Below, in pieces: positions 56,039-64,000 of a stretch of 64,000 bases of DNA (positions are counted from its first letter, which is position 1; every line of letters starts with the position of its first letter). Source of the stretch: Stutzerimonas degradans (GTDB taxonomy: Bacteria > Pseudomonadota > Gammaproteobacteria > Pseudomonadales > Pseudomonadaceae); contig NZ_JAMOHV010000003.1 of the NCBI RefSeq assembly GCF_024448505.1, positions 124,001 through 188,000 on the forward strand. Reading direction: 5' to 3'. The notes below the pieces were generated by a model that did no database searches, was not told where the DNA came from, and saw only the letters and a program-made list of their open reading frames with translations. Made by a program: the position numbers and the translations under genes.

Positions 56039-57499
56039 ATGACCCGTGAAAAACCGAAGAACCTCTGGCTGTCGCGCTGGGGTTTCATCCTCGCTGCAAC
56101 CGGCTCCGCCGTGGGCCTGGGCAACATCTGGAAATTCCCCTACATCACCGGCGAGTACGGTGGCGGCGCCTTCGTGCTGATGTACCTGGCGTGCATCCTG
56201 GCCATCGGCATTCCGGTGATGATGACCGAGATCGCCCTCGGCCGGCGCGGGCGCGGCAGCCCGATCGACGCCATCGGCCGCGTGGTGCGCGAGAACGACG
56301 GCAACCCGGCGTGGAAGCTGGTCGGCGGCATGGCGATGCTCGCCGGCTTCCTGATCCTGTGCTTCTACGTGGTGGTGGCCGGCTGGGCGTTTTCCTACAC
56401 CTGGAAGATGCTCGACGGCTCGCTCGCCGCGCCCAGCGTGGAAGCGCTCGGCCAGGTGTTCGAGGCGCACAACGCCGATCCGTGGGCGCTCGGCGGCTGG
56501 AGCCTGCTGGTGGCGCTGCTGACGTTGTGGATCGTCGGCAAGGGCGTGCAGGCCGGCGTCGAGCGGGCGTTCCGCTGGATGATGCCGGGGCTGGCGGTGA
56601 TGCTCATCGTGCTGGTGGGCTATTCGTTCACCAACGGCAGCTTCGCCGAGGGCTTTGCCTTCCTGTTCAGCTTCGATGCCTCGAAGATCACCGGCGAGGC
56701 GCTGCTGGCGGCGCTGGGCCATGCATTCTTCACCCTCAGCCTGGCCTCCGGGGCGATTCTCACCTACGGCTCCTACATCCCGGACGGCCAGTCCATCGCC
56801 CGCACCACCGTCATCGTCGCCATCGCCGACACCAGCGTGGCGCTGCTGGCGGGCCTGGCGATCTTCCCGGTGATCTTCGCCAACGGCATGGACCCGAGCG
56901 CCGGCCCCGGGCTGATTTTCATGAGCCTGCCGCTGGCCTTCCAGCAGATGCCGTTCGGCACCGCGTTCGGGGTGCTGTTCTTCGCCATGGTCTCGGTGGC
57001 GGCGCTGACGTCGGCGATCTCGATGATCGAGGCGGTGGTGGCCTATCTCAACGAGAAGCACGGCATCAGCCGCGCCCGCGCCGCCGCCAGCTCCGGCGCC
57101 GTGCTGATCGCGATCAGCCTGCTGGCGATGCTGTCGTTCAACCTCGGCGCCGAGTGGAAACTGTTCGGCATGACGCTGTTCGACGGGCTGGACTACATCA
57201 CCTCGCGCTGGATGATGCCGCTGGGCGGAATCTGCATGGTGGTGCTGGCCGGCTACTGCTTGCGCTCGGAGATCATGCGCGACGAGTTGGGCCTGTCGCC
57301 GGCCGGACATGCGTTGTGGCTGTTCATGGTGCGTTACGTCAGCCCGGTGATGATCCTCATGGTGTTTCTGCATGCCCTCGGCTGGCTGGGCTTCGACCCG
57401 CTGGCGCGCTGGTACTGGATCGTCGGCGCCATCGCGCTGCTGAGCCTGCTCGGCGAAGGCCTGCGCCCACGGGTGATGCCGGCCCTGGCCGGACGCTGA
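56039..57499 (+). CDS. sodium-dependent transporter, NSS/SNF family (second copy)
   Basis: The 486-residue inner membrane protein shares the signature GSAVGLGNIWKFPYITGEYGGGAF with the gene at 52457 and has about 12 helices. It is clearly its paralogue, but the two differ along most of their length and have different C-termini. It follows maiA by 77 bases and may be cotranscribed with hpd-maiA. Tyrosine or another aromatic amino acid is a possible substrate, by context only. Confidence 0.92.
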   Translation: MTREKPKNLWLSRWGFILAATGSAVGLGNIWKFPYITGEYGGGAFVLMYLACILAIGIPVMMTEIALGRRGRGSPIDAIGRVVRENDGNPAWKLVGGMAMLAGFLILCFYVVVAGWAFSYTWKMLDGSLAAPSVEALGQVFEAHNADPWALGGWSLLVALLTLWIVGKGVQAGVERAFRWMMPGLAVMLIVLVGYSFTNGSFAEGFAFLFSFDASKITGEALLAALGHAFFTLSLASGAILTYGSYIPDGQSIARTTVIVAIADTSVALLAGLAIFPVIFANGMDPSAGPGLIFMSLPLAFQQMPFGTAFGVLFFAMVSVAALTSAISMIEAVVAYLNEKHGISRARAAASSGAVLIAISLLAMLSFNLGAEWKLFGMTLFDGLDYITSRWMMPLGGICMVVLAGYCLRSEIMRDELGLSPAGHALWLFMVRYVSPVMILMVFLHALGWLGFDPLARWYWIVGAIALLSLLGEGLRPRVMPALAGR

Positions 57500-57568
57500 G
57501 CCGAGCGGTTCGCACGCTGGCGCGGTGCTGGCGTGCGGACCGGGCGGTCACGGGCCTCGCCGCTGCGT

Positions 57569-57595
57569 TCAAGTTTGCTGACGGACGGCCGAGAA
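57569..57595 (+). promoter_or_regulatory. FliA (sigma-28) promoter of chemoreceptor gene
   Basis: TCAA, exactly 15 bases, then GCCGAGAA. The FliA consensus is TAAA-N15-GCCGATAA; this site differs at one base in each element. It lies 70 bases before the chemoreceptor ATG. Confidence 0.7.
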
Positions 57596-57664
57596 ACTGG
57601 CTGAGATCAAGGATTTTCACATTCCGCAGGATGCGCCCAGTCAGTCAATCGGACGTCCCTCAAA

Positions 57665-59554
57665 ATGCCCAGTCGCCTCAAGTTCAGCCACAAGATTCTG
57701 CTGGCCGCATCGCTGGTGGTGATCGCGACCTTTGCGCTGTTCACCCTCTACAACGACTACCTGCAGCGCAACGCCATCCGCGCCAATCTCGAGAGCTACC
57801 TCGATGAGATGGGCAAGATCACCGCGAACAACATCCAGAACTGGCTTTCCGGCCGCATTCTGCTGGTGGAAGGCGCGGCCGAATCGGTCGCCGCCGACAA
57901 CAGCAGCGAGCGCGTGGCCAGGCTGTTCGAGCAGCGTGCGCTGACCTCGACGTTCGCCTTCACCTACCTCGGTGGCCAGGACGGCAGCTTCCTGCTGCGT
58001 CCCTACGATGAAATGCCGGCCGACTTCGATCCGCGCACCCGGCCCTGGTACAAGGACGCCGTGGCTGCCGGCGGCTCGACGCTGACCGAACCCTATGTCG
58101 ATGCCGCCAGCGGGCAGCTGATCCTGTCCATCGCCACCCCGGCCAAGAGCGGCGCGCAGACCCTTGGCGTGGTCGGTGGCGATCTGGAGCTCAAGGCGCT
58201 GGTGGAGATCATCAACGCGCTGGATTTCAACGGCATGGGCTATGCCTTCCTGGTCAGCGGCGATGGCAAGGTGCTGGTCCACCCCAACCAGCAGATGGTG
58301 ATGAAGACGCTGCGCGACGTTTACCCGCAGAACACGCCGTCGCTCGACAGCCGCTACGTCGAGGCCGAACTCAATGGCTCGCCGCGCGTGCTCGGCTTCA
58401 GCCCGGTGAAGGGGCTGCCGTCGGTGAAGTGGTACGTCGGCATCTCGCTGGATCGCGACAAGGCCTACGCCAGCCTCAGCAGTTTCCGCACCACCGCGCT
58501 GATCGCGACCGTCGCGGCGGTGGCCTTCATCCTGCTGCTGCTGGGCCTGCTGATCCGTGTGCTGATGCGTCCGCTGACCGACATGGGGCGGGCGATGGCC
58601 AACATCGCCGAAGGTGAGGGCGACCTGACCCGCCGCCTCGACGCGCAGTCCAATGATGAGTTCGGTGAGCTGGCCGGCGCCTTCAACCGCTTCGTCGAGC
58701 GCATCCATGGCTCGATCCGCGAAGTGTCCTCGGCGACGCAGGCGGTGCATGAAGTGGCGCAGCGCGTGCTCGACGCTTCCAACGCCTCGATGTCCAACTC
58801 CGACGAACAATCCAGCCGCACCAACAGCGTCGCCGCGGCAATCAACGAGCTGGGGGCCGCCGCGCAGGAGATCGCCCGCAACGCCGCCGACGCCTCGCAG
58901 CACGCCAGCAACGCGCGGCATCAGGCCGATGACGGGCGCCAGGTGGTCGAGCAGAACATCGCCGCGATGCGCCAGCTGTCCGACAAGATCAGCGCCTCCT
59001 GCGCGCAGATCGAGACGCTCAACGCCAAGACTGTCGACATCGGCCACATCCTTGAAGTGATCAAGGGCATCTCCGAGCAGACCAACCTGCTGGCGCTGAA
59101 CGCTGCCATCGAGGCCGCGCGTGCCGGCGATGCCGGGCGCGGATTCGCCGTGGTCGCCGATGAGGTGCGCAACCTGGCGCACCGCACGCAGAGTTCGGCG
59201 CAGGAAATCCAGCAGATGATCGAGGAGCTGCAGGTCGGCGCCGGCGCCTCGGTGCAGACCATGACCGAAAGCCAGCGGCAGAGCGAAACCAGCGTGTCGA
59301 TTGCCGACCGAGCCGGCGAGCGCCTTGGCGAGGTGACCCAGCGCATCGGCGAGATCGACGGCATGAACCAGTCGGTGGCCACCGCCACCGAGGAGCAGAC
59401 CGCGGTGATCGAGTCGCTGAACATGGACATCACCGAGATCAACACGCTGAATCAGCAGGGCGTGGAGAACCTGCAGTCGACCCTGCAGGCCTGTGGCGAT
59501 CTGGAGCGGCAGGCCACCCGCCTCAAGCAGCTGGTCGGCAGCTTCCGCATCTGA
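57665..59554 (+). CDS. methyl-accepting chemotaxis protein with dCache domain, PctA-like
   Basis: The 629-residue membrane receptor has the same length as the amino acid receptor PctA of P. aeruginosa, as I recall. TM1 is at about 10-30, then a periplasmic dCache domain (about 35-275) with [13 protein letters not shown] and [22 protein letters not shown]2 at about 278-300, a HAMP domain, and the signalling tip [21 protein letters not shown]. The R-x-W-Y region fits amino acid binding. The start is ATG 57665 with a weak ribosome binding site. A FliA promoter is upstream. Confidence 0.93.
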   Translation: MPSRLKFSHKILLAASLVVIATFALFTLYNDYLQRNAIRANLESYLDEMGKITANNIQNWLSGRILLVEGAAESVAADNSSERVARLFEQRALTSTFAFTYLGGQDGSFLLRPYDEMPADFDPRTRPWYKDAVAAGGSTLTEPYVDAASGQLILSIATPAKSGAQTLGVVGGDLELKALVEIINALDFNGMGYAFLVSGDGKVLVHPNQQMVMKTLRDVYPQNTPSLDSRYVEAELNGSPRVLGFSPVKGLPSVKWYVGISLDRDKAYASLSSFRTTALIATVAAVAFILLLLGLLIRVLMRPLTDMGRAMANIAEGEGDLTRRLDAQSNDEFGELAGAFNRFVERIHGSIREVSSATQAVHEVAQRVLDASNASMSNSDEQSSRTNSVAAAINELGAAAQEIARNAADASQHASNARHQADDGRQVVEQNIAAMRQLSDKISASCAQIETLNAKTVDIGHILEVIKGISEQTNLLALNAAIEAARAGDAGRGFAVVADEVRNLAHRTQSSAQEIQQMIEELQVGAGASVQTMTESQRQSETSVSIADRAGERLGEVTQRIGEIDGMNQSVATATEEQTAVIESLNMDITEINTLNQQGVENLQSTLQACGDLERQATRLKQLVGSFRI

Positions 59555-59570
59555 TTCCGGCGGGTTCACC

Positions 59571-59593
59571 AAGGGCGCTGCGGCGCCCTTTTT
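59571..59593 (+). terminator. intrinsic terminator after chemoreceptor gene
   Basis: AAGGGCGC-TGCG-GCGCCCTTTTTC forms an eight-base-pair stem with T residues, 17 bases after the stop codon. Confidence 0.88.
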
Positions 59594-59675
59594 CTTGCGT
59601 GTGAACGGACAACGGAGCATCGCGCGGCGATTGGCAGTCACAACTGCTCACCCCGCGCATCCTTCAGGAGGCTCC

Positions 59676-60359
59676 ATGAAAGTGCTCATCGTGCTCACAT
59701 CCCACGACCGGCTGGGCGACACCGGCAAGCCCACCGGCTTCTGGCTCGAGGAATTCGCCGCACCGTACTTCGTGCTGCGCGACGCCGGCGCCGTCATCAC
59801 GCTGGCCTCGCCCAAAGGCGGGCAGCCGCCGCTGGACCCCAAGAGCGACGAAGCGGAGGCGCAGACCGACGCTACCCGGCGCTTCAAGGCGGATGCCGAG
59901 GCGCAGCGCGCGCTGGCCAGCACCGTGCCGCTGGCACAGGTCTCGGCGGCGGATTTCGATGCGCTGTTCTTTCCCGGCGGCCACGGCCCGCTCTGGGACC
60001 TGGTGCGTGACCGCCACGCTATCGAACTGATCGAGACCTTTGCACGCAGCGGCAAACCGGTCGCGGCGGTCTGCCATGCGCCGGCGGTGCTGACCGAAGT
60101 GCGCGGTGCGGATGGCGAGTTCCTGATCAAGGGACGCGGCGTCACCGGCTTCACCAACGGTGAGGAAGCGGCGGTGGAGCTGACCGAGGTGGTGCCCTTC
60201 CTGCTGGAAGACCGGCTCAAGGCGCGCGGCGGCAACTACAGCAAGGGGCCGGACTGGGCGCCCTACGTGGTGGTCGACGGCCAGCTGGTGACCGGGCAGA
60301 ACCCGGCATCCTCGGAGGCCGCGGCGGCGGCGCTGCTGGAGCTGCTGCGCGCCGGCTGA
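59676..60359 (+). CDS. DJ-1/PfpI family protein, Hsp31/glyoxalase III-like
   Basis: The 227-residue protein has the glutamine-amidotransferase-like fold of the DJ-1 superfamily. The nucleophile Cys is in AAVCHAPAVL and the acidic residue in GFWLEEFAAPY. DALFFPGGHGPLWDL is conserved. Members with this length and the TGFWLEE start detoxify methylglyoxal or act as chaperones. AGGAGGCTCC precedes the ATG; an upstream in-frame start at 59493 is inside the previous gene and rejected. It converges on the EAL gene. Confidence 0.92.
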   Translation: MKVLIVLTSHDRLGDTGKPTGFWLEEFAAPYFVLRDAGAVITLASPKGGQPPLDPKSDEAEAQTDATRRFKADAEAQRALASTVPLAQVSAADFDALFFPGGHGPLWDLVRDRHAIELIETFARSGKPVAAVCHAPAVLTEVRGADGEFLIKGRGVTGFTNGEEAAVELTEVVPFLLEDRLKARGGNYSKGPDWAPYVVVDGQLVTGQNPASSEAAAAALLELLRAG

Positions 60360-60360
60360 T

Positions 60361-61155
60361 TCAGCGCGGCAGCTCGGGCCAGGCCAGGCTTTCGGCGCTG
60401 GCGCAGGCGCCGAACAGCGGCTTGCTGAACAGGTAGCCCTGCATCAGCTCGATACCCTGGTCGGTCAGGCACAGGCATTCGTCGAGGGTCTCGATGCCCT
60501 CGGCGATCAGGCGGATGTCCAGCTCGCGGCAGATCTCCGTCACCCCGCGCACGATGGCCTGCCGCGAGCGGCTGCTGTCGATTCCGCGGATCAGGTCCAT
60601 GTCCAGCTTGATCAGGTCGGGCTGGAAGTCGGCCAGCAGGTTGAGCCCGGCGAAGCCGGCGCCGAAATCGTCGATGGCGGTCATGAAGCCGATGCGCTGG
60701 TATTCGCGCAGCACCTCGGCCAGCCACTTGCCGTCGTCGATCTCCTCGCCTTCCACCGTCTCGAAGATGATCCGCTCGATGGGGAAGCCATACTGCTGCG
60801 CCGCCTCCAGCGTGGAGCGGATGCACAGCTCCGGGCGGTAGATGGCGTTGGGCATGAAGTTGATCGACAGCCGTGTCTGCATGTCCAGCGCCGCCGCGGT
60901 GCGGATCGCTTCGACCCGGCAGGCCTGATCGAAGCGGTAGCGGTTGTCCTCGGTAACCTTGGCCAGCACGCTCGGCGCTGGCTCGCCGGCCGGGCCGCGG
61001 ACCAGCGCCTCGTGGGCGAACAGCTGGCGCTCGCGCAGGTTGACGATCGGCTGGTAGGCATAGGCGAAGCTGAAATCCAGCGCCTGGCCGTTGCGGCAGC
61101 CTTCGCAGGCGGCCTTGGCGAGCGGGGACTCGCAGTCGGTGGAGCGGCGATACAT
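60361..61155 (-). CDS. EAL-domain cyclic di-GMP phosphodiesterase
   Basis: The 264-residue protein is a single EAL domain. It keeps AHEALVRG (EAL), SINFMP (Asn), FETVEGE (Glu), IDDFGAGFAGL (DDFG), LIKLDMDLI (Lys/Asp) and IAEGIET (Glu). These are the residues needed for hydrolysis of c-di-GMP, so it is probably active. The first 25 residues contain CEGC-like cysteines (ACEGC). No sensor domain is attached. The ATG at 61155 follows CCGAGGACGTTCG; the upstream frame is not family-like. Confidence 0.9.
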   Translation of the reverse strand: MYRRSTDCESPLAKAACEGCRNGQALDFSFAYAYQPIVNLRERQLFAHEALVRGPAGEPAPSVLAKVTEDNRYRFDQACRVEAIRTAAALDMQTRLSINFMPNAIYRPELCIRSTLEAAQQYGFPIERIIFETVEGEEIDDGKWLAEVLREYQRIGFMTAIDDFGAGFAGLNLLADFQPDLIKLDMDLIRGIDSSRSRQAIVRGVTEICRELDIRLIAEGIETLDECLCLTDQGIELMQGYLFSKPLFGACASAESLAWPELPR

Positions 61156-61271
61156 CGAACGTCCTCGGATTCGCCGCCCGCGGCGGACAGCCGCGAGCAC
61201 AGGCGCGATGTGCTGCTATCGGTCGCCGCGGGACTTTCTTGACTGCTGCACGTCGGCTCGCCGGGTTGCGC

Positions 61272-62189
61272 TCACTTCCCGGCCCCGGCCGCCCACTCCA
61301 GCGCCTGCACGCTGCTGTAGTGCGCGTTGCTGCCGTGGTTGGCGCCCTGGTTGATGCGCAGCTCGACCTGCATGCCGGGCATCGTACCCAGACGTTCGGC
61401 GAAGTCGCGGGCATTGTCGACCATGCGCCGCTCGGCCATGTGGCGCTGGCGCGGGTCGTCCAGCGGGTCGCCGGCGGCCGGCTGTTCGGCGCTGCCGACG
61501 GTGATCAGCAGGCGGCTGTGCGCCGGATGCTGCCGCAGTTGGCGCTCGAAGCGGGCCAGGCTGCGCTCGACGTAGCCCTGATACCACCAGATCGACGGAC
61601 TCGCAGCGACGTAGCGGCTGAACGCCTGCGGCCGGTTCAGCTGCGTGTAGAGGGTGAACAGCCCGCCATAAGAGTGACCGAACAGCGTTTGCTGCTCGGG
61701 ATCGACTCGATAGCGCGAGGCGATCAGCGGCTTGAGCTCGCTTTCCAGGAAGTCCAGGAATCGCTCGGCGCCGCCGGATGGCGGCGCTTCGCGACCGGGC
61801 AGGCGCTGGCGGTCCTCGGCGTGCGGCGTGTAGTCCTCGGCGCGAGCCTTGAAGTCGTAGAGCGCGTCGCCCGGATAACCCACGCCGACCACCAGCACGC
61901 TGTTGCGCAGCGTCGGCTCGGGGCGCGCTTCCAGCGCCCGGGCCTGCAGCGCCAGCGCCGGGAACAGCGCATTGCCGTCGAGCACGTAGAGCACTGGAAA
62001 GCCACCGGGTGGCGCCGGCTGCGTCGGCCGGGAGAGGAAGATCTGGTAGTCGCGCCCGGTGTGGCGCGAATGCAGCACGCGCTGCTCGGTCTGCGGCAGC
62101 GTCACGGGCAGCCAGGCGGACGCCGCTGGCGTAGCCGCCTGGGTCGGCACGCTCAGCAGCGTGAGCGTGGCCAGGGCGAGGCGCTTCAT
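61272..62189 (-). CDS. exported siderophore esterase-like alpha/beta hydrolase
   Basis: The 305-residue protein resembles IroE/Fes-type esterases that cleave siderophores. A signal peptide covers about 1-18 (LALATLTLLSVPTQAA). The nucleophile is in LFGHSYGGLFT, and the C-terminal His in GANHGSNAH. It is likely periplasmic. The ATG at 62189 gives MKRLALATLTLL and overlaps the DUF2218 gene by four bases, so the genes are cotranscribed. It is in a group with a TonB receptor. Confidence 0.87.
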   Translation of the reverse strand: MKRLALATLTLLSVPTQAATPAASAWLPVTLPQTEQRVLHSRHTGRDYQIFLSRPTQPAPPGGFPVLYVLDGNALFPALALQARALEARPEPTLRNSVLVVGVGYPGDALYDFKARAEDYTPHAEDRQRLPGREAPPSGGAERFLDFLESELKPLIASRYRVDPEQQTLFGHSYGGLFTLYTQLNRPQAFSRYVAASPSIWWYQGYVERSLARFERQLRQHPAHSRLLITVGSAEQPAAGDPLDDPRQRHMAERRMVDNARDFAERLGTMPGMQVELRINQGANHGSNAHYSSVQALEWAAGAGK

Positions 62190-62491
62190 GCGTGAGTCAG
62201 CGGCAGCGCGCCGTCCTGCCAGTGCACCTTGAGCGCTTCCTCGCCGGAGAAGCGTTCGAGGTGGTCGGCTATGACCAGACTCAGGCGCTTCTGCGCCTCG
62301 CCGGCCTCGGACTGGCAGTCGATCAGCAGACGGTCGGCTTCGGCGAGCATGCGGCAGCTGCCGAAGGGGAACTGCACGCGGGCGCGGGTTTCGTCGAGTT
62401 CGACCTCGCCCTTGTGGGCGAAGTGCTTGAACAGCCGGGTCATGTTGCGCGCGGCGCGCGGGGTGAGTACGACGGCATGGAACTGGGGCAC
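62186..62491 (-). CDS. DUF2218 family protein
   Basis: The 101-residue cytoplasmic protein matches DUF2218, a short family that is common next to siderophore genes. It starts MPQFHAVVLTPRAARNMTRLFKHFAHKGEVE. HLERF in the second half is typical. The function is unknown. GAGATTACCC stands before the ATG. It is between the TonB receptor gene and the esterase gene on the same strand and is coupled to the latter by an ATGA overlap. Confidence 0.87.
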   Translation of the reverse strand: MPQFHAVVLTPRAARNMTRLFKHFAHKGEVELDETRARVQFPFGSCRMLAEADRLLIDCQSEAGEAQKRLSLVIADHLERFSGEEALKVHWQDGALPLTHA

Positions 62492-62542
62492 GGGTAATCT
62501 CCTTGCAGGGTGGGCCGGCCCGCAGGCCGGCAGTGGGGTGGC

Positions 62543-64000
62543 TCAGAATTCGTAGCGCGCGCCGACGACGAAATTGCGCGACGGGCCGTAGAAGTTGAAG
62601 GTGCCGACGCTGCCGACCCGCGAGTAGTACTTGCGGTCGAGCAGGTTGTTGGCGTCGAAGGTGGCGGTCAGCTTGTCGGTGAGCGGGTAGGACAGCTTGG
62701 CGTCGACCACCGCGTAACCCGGCGCGCTCAGTCGCGGGCTGCCGGCGCGTTCGATGCTGAAGTCGCTCATGGCGCTGATGCCGGCGCCGAGGCCGAGGCC
62801 GCGCAACGGGCCGCCGGGCAGCGTGTACTTGCTCCACAGCGAGGCCTGGTGGCGCGGCATCAGCGCGAACAGCGCGTTCTCGTCGCCGGCCAGGTTCTCG
62901 CTCTTCATGTAGGTGTAGCCGGCCAGCAGCTCCCAGTCGGGCGTCAGGTAGCCGCTGACTTCCAGTTCGCCGCCGCGGATGCGGGTCTTGCCGGTGGCTT
63001 CGTAGACGCCGTTGAGCGGCACGCCGAAGTCGTCGATAGCGCCGGTGGCGCGGTTCTCGTCGGTGAGCTGGAAGGCGCTCAGGCGCGCATTCAGATCGCC
63101 GCCGTAGTAGCTGCCCTTGATGCCGACCTCGTACTGCTCACCTTCGCGTGGCTCGATGATGCGCCCACCGGCGTCGGCCTCGGTCTGCGGCTTGAACACC
63201 TGCGAGTAGCTGGCGTACAGCGAGTGCTGCGCATCGAGGTCGAACACCAGCCCACCGTAGGGCGTGACATGGCCGCTTTCGCGCACATCATGCGCGGCCG
63301 TGCTGTTTTCGCCGGTGTAGCTGCTGACGCGGGCGCCGCCGATCAGCGCCAGGCGCTCGAACGGACGGAATGTCAGCTTGGCGTACAGCCCGGCCTCGCG
63401 CTCGTCGGTTTCGGTGGGCGTGCCGAAGGTGACGCTCGGCCGCGGCTTGTCGCTCGGGTGGTAGCTGTCGACGTCGATCACGCCGAGGTTGCCGCGCGCA
63501 TCGGCGTAGTCGGTCTCGTAGCGCTTGAAGTCGGTACCGACGACGAATTCGCTGACCTGGCCGAGCAGGGCGAACGGCTGGCTGTAGTTGGCGTCCACCG
63601 CGAGGGTGTCCTGCTCTAGGTCGCGCGCGGTGTAGGCCAGGTTGGTCACGCCGGTGCTGGCGTTGCGTCCGGTGAAGGCATACAGGTAGTCGGTGGCGCG
63701 CTTGGAGCCGCGCACGGCAATGCGCCCGTAGCCGCCGTTGTCGAAGCGGTGGGTCAGCTCGGCGATGGCATCGGTGCTGCGGCCGTCGAAGTCGCCCCAG
63801 TCGGCGCCCAGGTAGGTCGAGCGGCTGAAGTGCTGCAGACTGCCGTCGGTGGCGGCGGGGTAGCCGTTGTGCGGGACGATGTCCTTGGTCTGGTGGATCA
63901 ACCCGAAGGACATCACCGTGGCGTCGCTGAGGTCGACGTCGAGCGCGCCGTAGAAGCTCTCGCTGGTGTTGGCGTTGTAGTCGACCTCGCCGTTGGTATC
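62543..64000 (-). CDS. TonB-dependent siderophore receptor (partial, N-terminus outside the window)
   Basis: The reading frame is open to the window edge, so the N-terminus is missing. About 485 residues are visible of an outer membrane beta-barrel that imports an iron-siderophore. The end NNLLDRKYYSRVGSVGTFNFYGPSRNFVVGARYEF (aromatic last residue) is typical of FhuE/FoxA/FpvA types. YTGENSTA, YASYSQVFKPQTE and GIKGSYYGGDLNARLSAF are barrel segments. DUF2218 and esterase genes follow. The substrate cannot be named. Confidence 0.9.
   Translation of the reverse strand, partial: DTNGEVDYNANTSESFYGALDVDLSDATVMSFGLIHQTKDIVPHNGYPAATDGSLQHFSRSTYLGADWGDFDGRSTDAIAELTHRFDNGGYGRIAVRGSKRATDYLYAFTGRNASTGVTNLAYTARDLEQDTLAVDANYSQPFALLGQVSEFVVGTDFKRYETDYADARGNLGVIDVDSYHPSDKPRPSVTFGTPTETDEREAGLYAKLTFRPFERLALIGGARVSSYTGENSTAAHDVRESGHVTPYGGLVFDLDAQHSLYASYSQVFKPQTEADAGGRIIEPREGEQYEVGIKGSYYGGDLNARLSAFQLTDENRATGAIDDFGVPLNGVYEATGKTRIRGGELEVSGYLTPDWELLAGYTYMKSENLAGDENALFALMPRHQASLWSKYTLPGGPLRGLGLGAGISAMSDFSIERAGSPRLSAPGYAVVDAKLSYPLTDKLTATFDANNLLDRKYYSRVGSVGTFNFYGPSRNFVVGARYEF

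Overview
The window looks like a chromosomal stretch of a denitrifying pseudomonad, most likely of the Pseudomonas stutzeri (Stutzerimonas) group. The evidence is the gene order fklB / ispB / rplU-rpmA-obg-proB / creA / rpsT / murJ / ribF-ileS-lspA-fkpB-ispH / minor pilins / thiO, which is the order I remember from Pseudomonas, together with high GC, many Pseudomonas-type proteins, and a dnr/norR/ubiUVT/nrdD anaerobic block typical of denitrifiers. No rRNA, tRNA, insertion sequence or CRISPR array was seen.

Layout. (1) 0-14.5 kb: housekeeping core (YqhA, FklB, IspB, L21, L27, Obg, ProB, CreA, S20, MurJ, RibF, IleS, LspA, FkpB, IspH). A small gene behind a Fur-like box lies at 1.25-1.5 kb. (2) 14.5-22 kb: minor pilin operon fimT-fimU-pilV-pilW-pilX-pilY1-pilE on the minus strand, AT-richer than its surroundings. 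There is no separate pilY2, and pilE probably starts at TTG. (3) 22-36 kb: mixed metabolism and membrane genes (thiO, a SUI1/YciH factor, speA, a MATE pump, two DUF4136 lipoproteins, cmoM, a MazG-like hydrolase, a DksA-like zinc-finger protein, prfC, speC). (4) 36-47 kb: an anaerobic/NO block: dnrP, dnr, a small membrane peptide, dnrN (ytfE/RIC), norR, ubiU-ubiV-ubiT, a DGC-domain protein, a second DNR-type regulator (dnrS candidate), nrdD, a separate glycyl-radical peptide, and nrdG. (5) 47-59.6 kb: an amino-acid/aromatic catabolism block: an Lrp-type regulator, a fused indolepyruvate ferredoxin oxidoreductase, an amino acid dehydrogenase, two NSS transporters, hpd, maiA and an amino-acid-type chemoreceptor. 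(6) 59.6-64 kb: a DJ-1/PfpI protein, an EAL protein, and a siderophore uptake set (esterase, DUF2218 protein, TonB receptor running off the window end).

How the genes appear to work together. In block 4 a NorR carrying all the known NO-sensing residues lies opposite dnrN. The gap between them holds three GGT-N7-ACC sites and a near-consensus sigma-54 promoter pointing to dnrN, so NO should induce the RIC repair protein and perhaps the downstream dnr. Three other promoters (ubiU, the DGC gene, nrdD) each carry an ANR/DNR box centred at -41.5 from a recognisable -10. The most unusual gene arrangement is a ribonucleotide reductase whose C-terminal glycyl-radical segment is a separate 51-residue gene with its own strong ribosome binding site. 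In block 5, six genes carry an A-rich AANAANAA-type (Hfq/Crc) motif just before the ribosome binding site (one copy is 7 of 8), which suggests that the whole aromatic/amino-acid block is under translational catabolite repression.
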